A stretch of 64,000 bases of DNA from Mycobacterium sp. 155. GTDB taxonomy: Bacteria > Actinomycetota > Actinomycetes > Mycobacteriales > Mycobacteriaceae. Both the position numbers and the translations under genes were made by a program. Shown here in pieces: positions 25,633 through 34,904 of this stretch. Position 1 is the stretch's first letter. Each line of letters begins with the position of its first letter. The stretch covers positions 2,957,184 through 3,021,183 of the forward strand of contig NZ_KB892705.1 in NCBI RefSeq assembly GCF_000373905.1, written 5' to 3'. Under the pieces are notes generated by a model. It did no database searches and was not told the DNA's origin. It worked only from the letters and a program-made list of their open reading frames with translations.

Positions 25633-25689
25633 CGAGCAGACATCTAGGTACGCGACACGCCGGTGTTGAGGTACCGCCGCGTCTGCTCG
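25633..25689. terminator. Interrupted hairpin with GAGCAGAC arms
   Basis: CGAGCAGAC (25633-25641) pairs with GTCTGCTCG (25681-25689); after symmetric 5-nt internal bulges GGTAC (25647-25651) pairs with GTACC (25671-25675), and ACAC/GTGT close the tip. It lies 11 bp past the stop of the SRPBCC toxin-like gene (minus strand), fitting a terminator for the antitoxin-toxin operon. The outer arms are identical to those of the hairpin downstream of gltA2. Confidence 0.6.
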
Positions 25690-25699
25690 GCGGAGAACG

Positions 25700-26146
25700 T
25701 TACGGGGCGTACAGGGACTTGAACTTGTTCAGGGAGTTCTGAATATCACTGCGGAGCGCAGCCGCCACGACCACGCCGATCGGCCCGAACAGCGCCGGGC
25801 CGCCGAGATGCACGTCGAACGTCACCGTCGCCCCCTCGCCGCCGTCGACCACCGCCGGTTTGATCTTGCCGAGCAGCTTGACCTTGACCCCACCCCGGCC
25901 GTCGCCATTGAGGGTCAGAGCCTCCGGCGGTCGGTAGTGCACGAGCGTCCACTTGATGCGGTTCAGCATGCCTTTGACCTCGACGATCGAGTCGATGACC
26001 GTGCCCTTTTCCAGGGTTTCCGGCAGCTTCGACCGCCACGCCCGGTGAATGCTCAACCACTCGTCGTAGCGAGACAGATCCGAGGCATATTCCCAGGCCT
26101 TCTCCGGTGGCAGTGGAACGTCAACGGAGACAGAAAGTTTCGCCAT
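25700..26146 (-). CDS. SRPBCC-fold protein, Rv0910-type toxin
   Basis: 148 residues with the START/polyketide-cyclase fold: MAKLSVSVDVPLPPEKAWEYASDLSRYDEWL at the start and a long amphipathic C-terminal helix (AALRSDIQNSLNKFKSLYAP). It corresponds by length, content and neighbours to M. tuberculosis Rv0910, annotated as the toxin of the Rv0909/Rv0910 pair. It lies 3 bp after the antitoxin-like gene. The toxic activity is taken from annotation of that pair and is not visible in the sequence. Confidence 0.85.
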   Translation of the reverse strand: MAKLSVSVDVPLPPEKAWEYASDLSRYDEWLSIHRAWRSKLPETLEKGTVIDSIVEVKGMLNRIKWTLVHYRPPEALTLNGDGRGGVKVKLLGKIKPAVVDGGEGATVTFDVHLGGPALFGPIGVVVAAALRSDIQNSLNKFKSLYAP

Positions 26147-26149
26147 AGA

Positions 26150-26329
26150 TTATTGCGTCGGCTCGTCCTTGTGGATGGCATTCTTGGCGGCATCCTGCAC
26201 CTTGTCCACAACGCTCGAGAATTTGCCGTCGGTCTTCTCGTCGAGCATGTCGCCTGCCTTGTCGATGGCGGTGTCCACCTTGTCGGCGTTTTGCGACAGC
26301 AGGTCTTTGGCCTTGTCCAGGAAACTCAT
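26150..26329 (-). CDS. Rv0909-type antitoxin
   Basis: 59 residues: MSFLDKAKDLLSQNADKVDT..., a charged, almost wholly helical protein with KAKDLL and KVQDAAKNAIHK repeats, as in the Rv0909 antitoxin family (also seen as CsbD-like or DUF-type small proteins). It immediately precedes the SRPBCC gene (3-bp gap), the expected antitoxin-first order. It would neutralise or chaperone the partner. Confidence 0.85.
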   Translation of the reverse strand: MSFLDKAKDLLSQNADKVDTAIDKAGDMLDEKTDGKFSSVVDKVQDAAKNAIHKDEPTQ

Positions 26330-26400
26330 GTGCCCACCCTATCGTCTGAGACTCGTCGGAAACGCGGGACGCATTTCGCCGCCAGTCTGCCGCGTCTCAG

Positions 26401-28809
26401 CTATCTCCACAAGCGCCGCCGTTCACCCAGCACAGCGCCCTGCACCCACCACAACACTTCGATGATCACCGCACCGATCAGGCCGATCCCAAGGGCAACC
26501 GAGGTCACCGCGAGATTGGAAGGATCCAGCATGAACAGACGCTGGGCCAGCGGCAGGGAAAAGATCACCACATAGGCCAGACCCGACACCACGACCAGAG
26601 CCACTCGCCACCACTCGTAGGGCCTTGCCACCACGGACAGCACCCACAGCGATGACACCAGCAACGTGATCAGGGCGGCAGTCGAGGCCTGCGTCTGTTC
26701 GGTTTCACTCGCCGCACGGCCCTGATACGCGATCAGATAGGACACAAACGTGGTGGTGCCCACCACCAGACCCGACGGCAAGGCCGCCGTCATGACGCGA
26801 CGCACGAATCCCGGGTGGGCCCGCTCGGTATTCGGTGCCAGCGACAGGATGAACGCCGGGATACCAATGGTGAACCAGGCGGCGATGGTGACGTGGATCG
26901 GCTGGAACGGAAACAACAGCGGATCAGTGCCGAAGAACCGCGACGACAACCCCGCACACGCCACCAGGATGGCCAACAGCACCGAGTAGACGGTCTTGGT
27001 CAGGAACAGATTCGACACCCGCTCGATATTGCCGATCACGCGGCGACCCTCGCCGACCACATAGGGCAGCGTCGCGAACTTGTTGTCCAGCAGCACGATC
27101 TGCGCCACAGCCCGCGACGCCGGGCTGCCCGACCCCATCGCGACGCCGATGTCGGCGTCCTTGAGCGCGAGCACGTCGTTGACGCCGTCGCCGGTCATCG
27201 CGACGTTGTGTCCGCGCGACTGCAGCGCATGCACCATCGCGCGCTTCTGGTCCGGCCGCACCCGACCGAACGTGGTGTACTCCTCCAGCGTGTCGGCCAG
27301 CTCCTCGGGCTCCTCGGGCAGCCGGCGAGCATCCAGGGTTTCCCCGTGCAGCCCCAGCTTCGCGGCCACCGCACCCACCGACACCGCGTTGTCCCCGGAG
27401 ATTACCTTGACCGTGACATGTTGTGAGGCAAAGTATTCCAGTGTGTCGCGAGCGTCGGGCCGCACCCGCTGCTCCAGCACCACCAGAGCCACCGGGGTGA
27501 CGACGCCCGGGGCCTGCGGCGCGTCGACCGGCAGGTCGGAGGAGCCGAGCAGCAGCACCCGCAGTCCCTGCGCGCCGATCTGCTCGGCTTCTTCTGCCAC
27601 CGGAGAAGCCGGATCCAGCAATACATCCGGCGCACCGATCACCCAGTTGCCGTGCTCACCGTAGGACGCGCCGCTCCATTTGGTCGCAGATTTGAACGGC
27701 GCCGTCGCGGTGGCCGTCCACCCCGGCGGCATCCGATACGCCTCGCCGATGGCGGCCATACTGGCGTTGGGCCTGGCATCGTCGGCCGCGAGCTGGGCCA
27801 GCACGTCAGGCACGTTTTGTTGTTCAAGGGTCTTCAGATCGCTGACCCGCATGCCGTTCTCGGTCAACGTGCCGGTCTTGTCGGCGCACACCACGTCCAC
27901 CCGGGCCAGCCCCTCGATCGCGGGCAACTCGTTGACCAAGCACTGCCGGCGGCCCAGCCGCACCACCCCGACCGCGAACGCGATCGACGTCATCAGCACC
28001 AGCCCTTCGGGCACCATCGGCACCAGCGCCCCGACCATGCGCAGTACCGCGTCATGCCAGTCGGCCCGGGTGGTGAACAGTTGCGTGTAGATGGTCAGCA
28101 GCCCGGCAGGCACCAGAAGATAGGTGATGAACTGAAGGATCTTGTTGATGCCGTTACGCAGTTCGGATTTGACCAACGTGAACTTCGAGGCCTCTTCGGC
28201 AAGCTTGGCGGCATAGGCCTCGCGCCCGACTTTCGTGGCGCGGTAGGCCCCGGCGCCTGCCACCACGAAACTGCCGGACATCACGGCATCGCCGACGTGC
28301 TTGACGATCGGATCGGCCTCGCCGGTGAGCAACGACTCGTCGATCTCGAGACTGGACTCCTCCAGGACCTCACCGTCCACGATGATCTGGTCACCCGGAC
28401 CCAGCTCGATGACGTCGTCGAGCACGACCTCACTGGGCAGCCGCGGCTCACTGCCGGATTGCCTACGCACCTTGGGTTTCGCCTGCCCGACGATGGCCAG
28501 CTTGTCCAGAGTCTGCTTAGCCCGCAGCTCCTGGATGATGCCGATAGCGCTGTTGGCGATGATCAGCAGCCCGAATGCCCCGTTGATCACCGAGCCGGTC
28601 GACAGCACGATGAGGAACAGCACACTCAGGATCGCGTTGATGCGGGTGAAGACGTTGGCCCGCACGATGTCCGAGACGCTGCGCGCGGCACGAGTCGGCA
28701 CATCGTTGGTCTTGCCTTCGGCGACCCGCTGGGCGACTTCGGCATCGGTCAGCCCGGCGGATGTCATGGTCGTCACCGGTACTGAACTCTCCTCACGCAA
28801 CGGGCTCAT
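26401..28809 (-). CDS. ctpE: P-type cation ATPase CtpE
   Basis: Membrane ATPase, linked in mycobacteria to calcium uptake. Actuator loop TGE at 162-164, phosphorylated Asp310 in DKTGTLT, hinge [16 protein letters not shown], and ten or so transmembrane helices; 802 residues is the normal size. The frame is open to 28947 through a tandem repeat. I used ATG 28809, which is inside the last repeat unit ([11 protein letters not shown]); GTG 28776 or ATG 28767 ([13 protein letters not shown]) just after the array are alternatives. Translation probably depends on coupling through the array. Confidence 0.93.
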   Translation of the reverse strand: MSPLREESSVPVTTMTSAGLTDAEVAQRVAEGKTNDVPTRAARSVSDIVRANVFTRINAILSVLFLIVLSTGSVINGAFGLLIIANSAIGIIQELRAKQTLDKLAIVGQAKPKVRRQSGSEPRLPSEVVLDDVIELGPGDQIIVDGEVLEESSLEIDESLLTGEADPIVKHVGDAVMSGSFVVAGAGAYRATKVGREAYAAKLAEEASKFTLVKSELRNGINKILQFITYLLVPAGLLTIYTQLFTTRADWHDAVLRMVGALVPMVPEGLVLMTSIAFAVGVVRLGRRQCLVNELPAIEGLARVDVVCADKTGTLTENGMRVSDLKTLEQQNVPDVLAQLAADDARPNASMAAIGEAYRMPPGWTATATAPFKSATKWSGASYGEHGNWVIGAPDVLLDPASPVAEEAEQIGAQGLRVLLLGSSDLPVDAPQAPGVVTPVALVVLEQRVRPDARDTLEYFASQHVTVKVISGDNAVSVGAVAAKLGLHGETLDARRLPEEPEELADTLEEYTTFGRVRPDQKRAMVHALQSRGHNVAMTGDGVNDVLALKDADIGVAMGSGSPASRAVAQIVLLDNKFATLPYVVGEGRRVIGNIERVSNLFLTKTVYSVLLAILVACAGLSSRFFGTDPLLFPFQPIHVTIAAWFTIGIPAFILSLAPNTERAHPGFVRRVMTAALPSGLVVGTTTFVSYLIAYQGRAASETEQTQASTAALITLLVSSLWVLSVVARPYEWWRVALVVVSGLAYVVIFSLPLAQRLFMLDPSNLAVTSVALGIGLIGAVIIEVLWWVQGAVLGERRRLWR

Positions 28810-28907
28810 CGGCACTTTCTCTCTTCGCGCAAGCGGCTCATCGGTACTCAATTCTCTTCGCGCAAGCGGCTCATCGGTACTCAATTCTCTTCGCGCAAGC
28901 GGCTCAT
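28777..28907 (-). repeat. MIRU-like 33-bp tandem array between the beta-lactamase-like gene and ctpE
   Basis: Four units in the minus direction: 28907-28875, 28874-28842 (identical 33-mers), 28841-28810 (32 bp, divergent end) and 28809-28777 (33 bp, diverged). Each begins ATGAGCC and contains TTGCG; the first three share CGCTTGCGCGAAGAG. The first ATGA overlaps the stop of the upstream gene. Units 1 and 2 each encode [12 protein letters not shown], unit 3 [15 protein letters not shown] with its TGA overlapping the ATG of unit 4, and unit 4 runs into CtpE. This start-stop chaining is the hallmark of mycobacterial interspersed repetitive units. Confidence 0.85.
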
Positions 28908-30475
28908 CGGAAAAAAGTCCCCATTCCGTCCTCGTCGTAATACTCAAGTGTCAGCTTGTCACCGGCGAACGTCGCCTTGGAAACCGTTCCCGGCGGGGCG
29001 TTCTCGGTGACGAACATGAAGGTGAAGACGTCACCATCCCAATGCCCGAGGGGTACCCACAACTTCGAACCCAGCGCCAGCATCAACTTGCCATCCACCT
29101 CGGTGACGGTGGCGGGCCCCCAATAGTCGTTGCGATACACGCCTGTGTAAGCCGAAAGAGGTTTGGCGGGAGCCGGATTGGCCGGTGGGCGCTTGCCCAC
29201 CAGGGCTCCCTCGGGCGCATCCATCGGCGCGAACGCATTGGCGTAGAGCGTGCGCCAGTCCTCACGTACCTCACCGAACTGCACGAGGTCGGCGAACTCT
29301 GCGGTCAGGGTCTCCGGGATGCCAGTCGGAGTGGCATTGGTCAACGCGACGATCGCAACATCGGCAGACGGAATGATGAGGAAGTTGGTGGCCGCTCCGA
29401 GATCGAACGCTCCGGAATGGCTGAGCTGCATGCGGGCCGCCGAGGTCGAGCCGACATTGAATCCATAGCCGTAGAAACCCGACCGCATCGCCGGTTCGGT
29501 GGCCCGGGCGGACACCACCTGCGGCGTGACTGCCGGCAACAGCGCCTTGGGGTCCACGATCTGGCGTCCGTCGAAGTTGCCGTCAGCCAGCACCATCCTC
29601 AGCCAGCGGGCCACGTCGTTGAGCGATGAGCTGACCCCGCCGGCCGGGGATTGCGCGTCGGCGTCGCGCACGTACCGCGGCTCGTAGCGATCACCGATCC
29701 GGATGTGGCCGACGGCGCGGTCCGGCCGGGCGGCATAGTCGGCGAAGCGCGAACTCGTCGCGTTCATCCCCAGCGGACGGTAGAGCACGTCCTGCGACAG
29801 ATCCTCCCAGCTCCTGCCTGCGCCGGTGGCGACCGCCTCGGCAGCGGCGGTGAAACCGAAGTTGGTGTAGGCGTACGAGATCCGGAACGGCTCCAAGGGC
29901 AGCATGCGCAACCGGCCGATCACCTCACGTCGGTCGTAGCCCAGGTCTTCGAGCTTGTCCCCGGCGTGGTCGGGCAGCCCGGACCGGTGCGCGAACAGAT
30001 CACCGACGGTGACCAGGCCGGTGGTGGTCGGATCGGAAAGCGCAAACCACGGCAGTTTCGAGACGATCGGGGTGTCCCAGCCGATCGCCCCAGTCCCGAC
30101 TTGGTGGGCGACGACCGTGGCCGACAGCGATTTGGACAGCGACGCCAGCTGGAACACCGTATCGGCGTCGACCCGATTGTCCGGACCGTCGCCGTTGCGC
30201 ACGTCACGTACACCGAAGCCCTTGGCATACACGGTTTTTCCACCGTGCACCACAGCAACTGCCAACCCGGGGATACCGGACGAACGCATGAGCTCGGTGG
30301 CGATACCGTCGAGTTTGTCCACCGCTTTCGCCACAGCGTCATCGGGCAGCGGTAACGCCGGCACCAGCGGTGGCGGCAGCTCACTGAGTTGCCGCGCAGG
30401 TTCGGACGGCCCGGTGCAGCCGGTCAACAGGGCCAGCCCCAGCACAAGGCCGGCGAAGGAACGAACGGTGTTCAC
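28904..30475 (-). CDS. Serine beta-lactamase-like lipoprotein (Rv0907-like)
   Basis: 523 residues: lipoprotein signal ending LALLTGC, a beta-lactamase/class C penicillin-binding fold with catalytic SLSK in [11 protein letters not shown] and the YTN motif in AYTNFGF, then a C-terminal beta domain (about 420-523). Likely an exported esterase or D-aminopeptidase-like hydrolase rather than a true antibiotic-degrading enzyme. GTG 30475 chosen because the signal peptide starts there; the frame runs open far upstream as an artefact of GC bias. The TGA overlaps the first ATG of the repeat array. Third gene of the echA6 operon. Confidence 0.88.
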   Translation of the reverse strand: MNTVRSFAGLVLGLALLTGCTGPSEPARQLSELPPPLVPALPLPDDAVAKAVDKLDGIATELMRSSGIPGLAVAVVHGGKTVYAKGFGVRDVRNGDGPDNRVDADTVFQLASLSKSLSATVVAHQVGTGAIGWDTPIVSKLPWFALSDPTTTGLVTVGDLFAHRSGLPDHAGDKLEDLGYDRREVIGRLRMLPLEPFRISYAYTNFGFTAAAEAVATGAGRSWEDLSQDVLYRPLGMNATSSRFADYAARPDRAVGHIRIGDRYEPRYVRDADAQSPAGGVSSSLNDVARWLRMVLADGNFDGRQIVDPKALLPAVTPQVVSARATEPAMRSGFYGYGFNVGSTSAARMQLSHSGAFDLGAATNFLIIPSADVAIVALTNATPTGIPETLTAEFADLVQFGEVREDWRTLYANAFAPMDAPEGALVGKRPPANPAPAKPLSAYTGVYRNDYWGPATVTEVDGKLMLALGSKLWVPLGHWDGDVFTFMFVTENAPPGTVSKATFAGDKLTLEYYDEDGMGTFFR

Positions 30476-30522
30476 AGCACGCGAGTATGCCCGCAATCCT
30501 GCGGGTATTCGGGCCAATGGCG

Positions 30523-31656
30523 CTACAGCTGCCACCACGGGTCCAGTGTGGGCGACTGGTGATCGACCCGCTGTCCCGGCCGCGGTACGGCAACCTGGAT
30601 ACCCGCCGGGTCCGCGGCAGCCAGCAACCGCTGCACCGGCTCGGCCCACGGATGCGGCGCCAACCGGAACGTTGCCCAGTGGATCGGCACCAGCAGCCCG
30701 GACTCCGTGAAGTCCAGGTGAGCGCGCACCGCCTCCTCCGGGTTCATGTGGATATCCGGCCATGCCGGGTGATAGGCCCCGATCGGCAGCAGCGTCAGAT
30801 TGAAGGGTCCGTGGTCCGCACCGATCTCGGCAAAACTCTTGGTGTAGCCGGTATCTCCGCCGAAGAATGCGCGGTGGCGCGGCCCGACGATCGCCCACGA
30901 CGCCCACAGCGTGGTGTTGCGGCGCAACGTCCGCCCGGAGAAGTGTCGAGCCGGCGTGCACACCAGGGTCAGCTCACCGATGCGGTGGCTTTCGTTCCAA
31001 TCCAGCTCGACGATGCGCGGCTCCGGGATACCCCACTTGCGCAGATGCACGCCGATCCCCAGCGGCACCACGAACGGTGCCCGCTGGGTCCGGGCCAGCC
31101 CGATGACAGTGTCGATGTCGAGATGGTCGTAGTGGTCATGGCTGATCAGCACCGCGTCGATCGCGGGCAGTTCATCCAGCGCCAGGGGCGGTTCGTGCAG
31201 CCGTTGCGGCCCGACGACCCGCGACGGTGAGCAGCGGCGACTCCAGATCGGATCGGCCAGCACCCGGTACCCGTCGACCTCGACCAGCGCACTGGAATGG
31301 CCATACCACGACACCGCGCACTCCCCCGCCGGCCCATCGACCGGTTCGGCCAGCGGGATCGGGCCGACCGGCCAGCTAGCGCCCCGGCCATATTGCTCCT
31401 CGCGTCCGCGGCGGGAGCCGAACATCTCGCTGATCAGCAGACGCCGCACCTCGCGGTCCATGCTGATGCCCGGCGACGCCGGTTCGATGTTGACGAAGAC
31501 CCCGCCGGTGTACTGCGGGGACCGCTGGACCACCGGCCGGATCTCCCGCTGGCCGGCGCCCACAGCAGCTGCCGTGCCGCTCAGCGCACGCAACAACCAA
31601 CCACCGGCAAGCAGCGAGGTGGACCGGACCCCGAATCGCAGCGCAGCGCGCAACAC
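30523..31656 (-). CDS. Metallo-beta-lactamase-fold hydrolase, NAPE-PLD-like (Rv0906-like)
   Basis: 377 residues. Zinc-binding motif HDHYDH in VLISHDHYDHLD, further ligands around TPARHFSGR and FFGGDTGYTKSF, matching the UlaG/NAPE-phospholipase D branch of the fold. A hydrophobic N-terminus (STSLLAGGWLLRALSGTAAAVG) suggests membrane or envelope location. GTG 31656 starts two bases after the echA6 stop and within its ribosome site GGGGCCTGAGG, so it is probably translated by read-through ribosomes. Substrate unknown, perhaps an envelope lipid. Confidence 0.87.
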   Translation of the reverse strand: MLRAALRFGVRSTSLLAGGWLLRALSGTAAAVGAGQREIRPVVQRSPQYTGGVFVNIEPASPGISMDREVRRLLISEMFGSRRGREEQYGRGASWPVGPIPLAEPVDGPAGECAVSWYGHSSALVEVDGYRVLADPIWSRRCSPSRVVGPQRLHEPPLALDELPAIDAVLISHDHYDHLDIDTVIGLARTQRAPFVVPLGIGVHLRKWGIPEPRIVELDWNESHRIGELTLVCTPARHFSGRTLRRNTTLWASWAIVGPRHRAFFGGDTGYTKSFAEIGADHGPFNLTLLPIGAYHPAWPDIHMNPEEAVRAHLDFTESGLLVPIHWATFRLAPHPWAEPVQRLLAAADPAGIQVAVPRPGQRVDHQSPTLDPWWQL

Positions 31657-31657
31657 C

Positions 31658-32392
31658 TCAGGCCCCGGTGAAGTTCGGTGGCCGCTTCTGCATCCGCGCC
31701 ACCTGCGCCTCGATGACGTCGCCGCTGGACCACGCCTTGTCGAACAGTTCCTTGTGCTCAGGCCACTGTTCTTCATAGGCACCGTCATCGTTGAGCACCC
31801 GTTTGGCATGCTGCAGGGCCAGCGGCGCAAAGCCGGCGATCTCGGCGGCCCACTTCTGCGCGTCGACGAGCGTGCCGATGCGGTTGGCCATGCCGGTCTG
31901 CAGTGCCGCTTCGGCCGTGAGCTTCTCGGCGGCCAGCAGCATGCCGCGGGCCCGGCCGTGGCCGACCAGCGAAGTCAGTCGGCGGATGCTCCAGTTATCA
32001 AGAGCCAGGCCGTATTTGGCGACGGGAAACTGGAAGTACGCGGAGGCGTCCACCACCCGCAGATCGCAGATCATGGACAGGATCACCCCGGCGCCGATCG
32101 CCGGGCCGTTGATGGCGCCGATGACCGGAACCGGCGTCTTGTCGATCGCGAGGTTCAGAGCCAGGGCCTTGTCGGGCAGCTTCTCGGCCATACCCGTCGC
32201 GTCGGTCAGATCAGCACCGGAGCTGAACACCGGGCCCTGGCCGGTCAGCACGATCGCGCGGACATCCTCGCCGGCCGCGCTTTCGACCGCTTCGCGCAGG
32301 CTGTCGACGAGTTCACAGTTCAGCGCGTTGCGCCGCTCTTGACGTTGTAACTCCAGAGTCAGGACATTGCCGTCTCGGGTGACACCAATCAT
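31658..32392 (-). CDS. echA6: Enoyl-CoA hydratase-fold protein EchA6
   Basis: 244 residues of the crotonase fold ([38 protein letters not shown]). By size and neighbours this is EchA6, which in M. tuberculosis lacks hydratase activity, binds long acyl-CoA for mycolic-acid synthesis and is the target of a tetrahydropyrazo-pyrimidine inhibitor. First gene of a leftward run (echA6, hydrolase, beta-lactamase-like, ctpE), divergent from accD3 with an 87-bp shared promoter region. Confidence 0.9.
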   Translation of the reverse strand: MIGVTRDGNVLTLELQRQERRNALNCELVDSLREAVESAAGEDVRAIVLTGQGPVFSSGADLTDATGMAEKLPDKALALNLAIDKTPVPVIGAINGPAIGAGVILSMICDLRVVDASAYFQFPVAKYGLALDNWSIRRLTSLVGHGRARGMLLAAEKLTAEAALQTGMANRIGTLVDAQKWAAEIAGFAPLALQHAKRVLNDDGAYEEQWPEHKELFDKAWSSGDVIEAQVARMQKRPPNFTGA

Positions 32393-32479
32393 GTCGCCAG
32401 CCTAACCATGTACTTCGAGGTCGCCGGTCTGCGCAGTTCTCACCGCTGACCAGCTGGCCAGTCAGGTTAGCCTTCTGCT

Positions 32480-33946
32480 GTGAGTCGTATCGGCGCCCTT
32501 GCGCTACGTGATGCCGTGCTGGACGAGGGTTCGTTCGTCAGCTGGGACGCGCCACCGCTGGAGGCCGCCGCCAGTGACGAGTACCGGCGCGAATTGGCGC
32601 AAGCGCAGGAGAAGACCGGCCTGGACGAGTCGGTGATCACCGGGGAGGGCACGGTGTTCGGCCGTCGCGTCGCGGTCCTGGCCTGCGAGTTCGACTTTCT
32701 GGCCGGGTCGATCGGGGTGGCCGCCGCTGAACGGATCACCGCGGCGGTCGCCCGCGCGACGGCTGAGGGGCTGCCGCTGCTGGCGTCGCCGAGCTCGGGC
32801 GGCACGCGGATGCAGGAGGGCACCGTCGCGTTCCTGCAGATGGTCAAGATCGCCGCCGCCGTCGAGCTGCACAAGCGGGCCCATCTGCCCTACATCGTCT
32901 ACCTGCGCCATCCCACCACCGGCGGGGTGTTCGCGTCGTGGGGATCACTGGGTCACGTCACCGCCGCCGCGCCCGGCGCGCTGATCGGGTTCCTCGGTCC
33001 CCGGGTGTACGAGCAGCTCTACGGCGAGAAATTCCCGTCCGGCGTGCAGACCGCGGAGAACCTCTTCCAGCACGGCGTCATCGACGGCGTGGTGCCGGTG
33101 GAGGCGCTGCGCGCGGTGCTGCACCGCACCCTGACGGTGATGTGCGACTCCCCTGGGGCACCACCGCCCGAACCGCCGCCGGCGTCGCCGCCCGACGTGC
33201 CGGCCTGGGATTCGGTGACCGCGTCACGCCGACCGGACCGGCCCGGCGCCGAGTACGTGCTGAAGCACGGTGCCACGGATCGCGTGCTGCTGTCGGGTAC
33301 GGGTGGCGGTTCGGGGCAGATGTTGTTGGCGCTGGCACGCTTTGGCGGACAGCCCGCCGTGGTGCTCGGCCAGCAGCGCATCGGCATGGTCGGTCCGGCG
33401 GCGCTGCGCGAGGCCCGGCGCGGCATGGCGCTGGCCGCCGGCTTGCGCCTGCCGCTGGTGTCGATGATCGACACCGCGGGCCCGGCCTTGTCGGCCGAGG
33501 CGGAGCAGGGCGGCCTCGCCGGCGAGATCGCCCGCTGCCTGGCCGAATTGGTGACGCTGGAAGTGCCGACGGTGTCGGTGCTGCTGGGCCAGGGCAGTGG
33601 CGGGCCGGCGCTGGCGATGGTGCCCGCCGACCGAGTGCTGGCCGCCGCCAACGGCTGGCTGGCCCCGCTGCCACCCGAGGGGGCCAGCGCGATCGTGTTC
33701 CGCGATACCGCACATGCCCCGGAACTGTCTGCCGCACAAGGCATCCGGTCCACGGATCTGTTACACAACGGGATCGTCGACGCCATCGTGGCCGAGCGGC
33801 CGGACGCCGCCGACGAACCGACGGAATTCACCGCACGGCTGTCGGCGACCATCGCCGGTGAACTGCACCGGCTGCGCACCATGCCCGACGCCGAGCGGAT
33901 CGGCATGCGCCTGCACCGCTACCGCCGGATCGGATTGCCCGGTTGA
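32480..33946 (+). CDS. accD3: Acetyl/propionyl-CoA carboxylase beta subunit-like AccD3
   Basis: Carboxyltransferase subunit, 488 residues, in two crotonase-like halves: the N-terminal half carries the acyl-CoA site (SSGGTRMQEGTVAFLQMVK, YLRHPTTGGVFASWGS) and the C-terminal half the carboxybiotin side (GMALAAGLRLPLVSMIDTAGP, LLGQGSGGPALAM). AccD3 is one of six mycobacterial AccD proteins; its acyl-CoA substrate is not established. GTG 32480 starts at MSRIGALALRD. Divergent from echA6, which suggests a link to fatty acid metabolism. Confidence 0.9.
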   Translation: MSRIGALALRDAVLDEGSFVSWDAPPLEAAASDEYRRELAQAQEKTGLDESVITGEGTVFGRRVAVLACEFDFLAGSIGVAAAERITAAVARATAEGLPLLASPSSGGTRMQEGTVAFLQMVKIAAAVELHKRAHLPYIVYLRHPTTGGVFASWGSLGHVTAAAPGALIGFLGPRVYEQLYGEKFPSGVQTAENLFQHGVIDGVVPVEALRAVLHRTLTVMCDSPGAPPPEPPPASPPDVPAWDSVTASRRPDRPGAEYVLKHGATDRVLLSGTGGGSGQMLLALARFGGQPAVVLGQQRIGMVGPAALREARRGMALAAGLRLPLVSMIDTAGPALSAEAEQGGLAGEIARCLAELVTLEVPTVSVLLGQGSGGPALAMVPADRVLAAANGWLAPLPPEGASAIVFRDTAHAPELSAAQGIRSTDLLHNGIVDAIVAERPDAADEPTEFTARLSATIAGELHRLRTMPDAERIGMRLHRYRRIGLPG

Positions 33947-34000
33947 CCGTGAAAGCTCGGTCGATCAAAACGCGTTGAGTCGGTGATGTGCTGCGCCGGC

Positions 34001-34074
34001 CGCTGTGGCGAGTGTGTAGCTTGTCGAGGCGTTTTTGGCCTGTCGCCACCGGAACCTACACACTCGTCACAGCG
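34001..34074. terminator. 19-bp hairpin downstream of accD3
   Basis: CGCTGTGGCGAGTGTGTAG (34001-34019) pairs with CTACACACTCGTCACAGCG (34056-34074) with a single G/A mismatch; the 36-nt loop can fold a small GGCG/CGCC stem. It lies 55 bp after the accD3 stop, in a 268-bp gap that otherwise shows no gene. It probably ends the accD3 transcript; the long nearly perfect stem also suggests a dispersed palindromic element. Confidence 0.6.
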
Positions 34075-34214
34075 CCCCGCAGGGTATATCGCGCCTGACG
34101 CCGAGGTTCGCGCTCGTAACTTGGTGGCGGGGTTTGCGCGGATGTTCCGCCCTGGCGTTACGTGAGGGCGACGCCCATCCCCTGTCCCGATGGCATCCTG
34201 GGGTGGTGGAGCCG

Positions 34215-34898
34215 ATGCTGCAGTTCGCCGGGAACTTCTGGTGGCTGATCTTTCCGCTCGGCGGCGCGATCGGCGGTGGGATCAAAGCGGTCGCCGCCGC
34301 CAACGAACGCCGGGCCGAGCGTCGTCTGGAGCGCTACCGCATCAAGCAGCAGACCAAGATCGAGCTGGCGCGCGCCGCAGGTAGCGCCAAGATGTCGGAC
34401 TCGGCCGCGCAGCGGGAACTCAAGAAGCTGCTCGAACAGCACGACTGCACCAATGCCCGGTGGCTGGACTACGAGATGGACATCGCCAAGCTGCTGGATT
34501 TCCCGCTCATGACCGATATGCGTGAGCCGCTGACCATCGCCTTTCACAAGACGCGCAGCCGCGCGGAGTGGCTGCGTCCCGACAAACTCGAGGACATGCT
34601 CGGCGACCGTGACGCCCAATTGGAGTATCGCGACGCTGTGCACGAGTACGCCTCGGCATTCGAAGTCGCCGAGGCCGAGGCAATCCGGCGGCGGCGCAGC
34701 GATTTCTCCCCAGAGGATCAGGAGCGGCTGGCGCGCGCCCAGCAGCTGCTCAGACTTGCCTCCGATGCGGCGGCCACACCCCAGGAGCGGCAGAACGCCT
34801 ACAGTAAGGCGCGCCGGGAGCTCGACGGTCTGTTCGTGCTGCCGGCCACCGCCCGGGCAGCCATCGAACGTGGGATCGCCGGCGAACTCGAAGCGTGA
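34215..34898 (+). CDS. Membrane-anchored coiled-coil-like protein, unknown function
   Basis: 227 residues. One N-terminal hydrophobic helix (FAGNFWWLIFPLGGAIGGGIKAV) is followed by a very charged helical region (ANERRAERRLERYRIKQQTKIEL, then KKLLEQHDCTNARWLDYEMDIAKLLDFPLMTDMREPLTIAF), and a second charged helix to the end. It looks like a single-pass anchor with a cytosolic coiled-coil. ATG 34215 has GGAG just upstream; GTG 34203 is an alternative. It ends 6 bp from the convergent ABC exporter. No family recognised. Confidence 0.75.
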   Translation: MLQFAGNFWWLIFPLGGAIGGGIKAVAAANERRAERRLERYRIKQQTKIELARAAGSAKMSDSAAQRELKKLLEQHDCTNARWLDYEMDIAKLLDFPLMTDMREPLTIAFHKTRSRAEWLRPDKLEDMLGDRDAQLEYRDAVHEYASAFEVAEAEAIRRRRSDFSPEDQERLARAQQLLRLASDAAATPQERQNAYSKARRELDGLFVLPATARAAIERGIAGELEA

Positions 34899-34904
34899 GC
34901 GCCG

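Noticed and set aside
26346..26400. CTGAGAC...GTCTCAG inverted repeat between the antitoxin-like gene and ctpE
   Set aside because: Seven pairs with a 41-nt loop; could be chance in GC-rich DNA.
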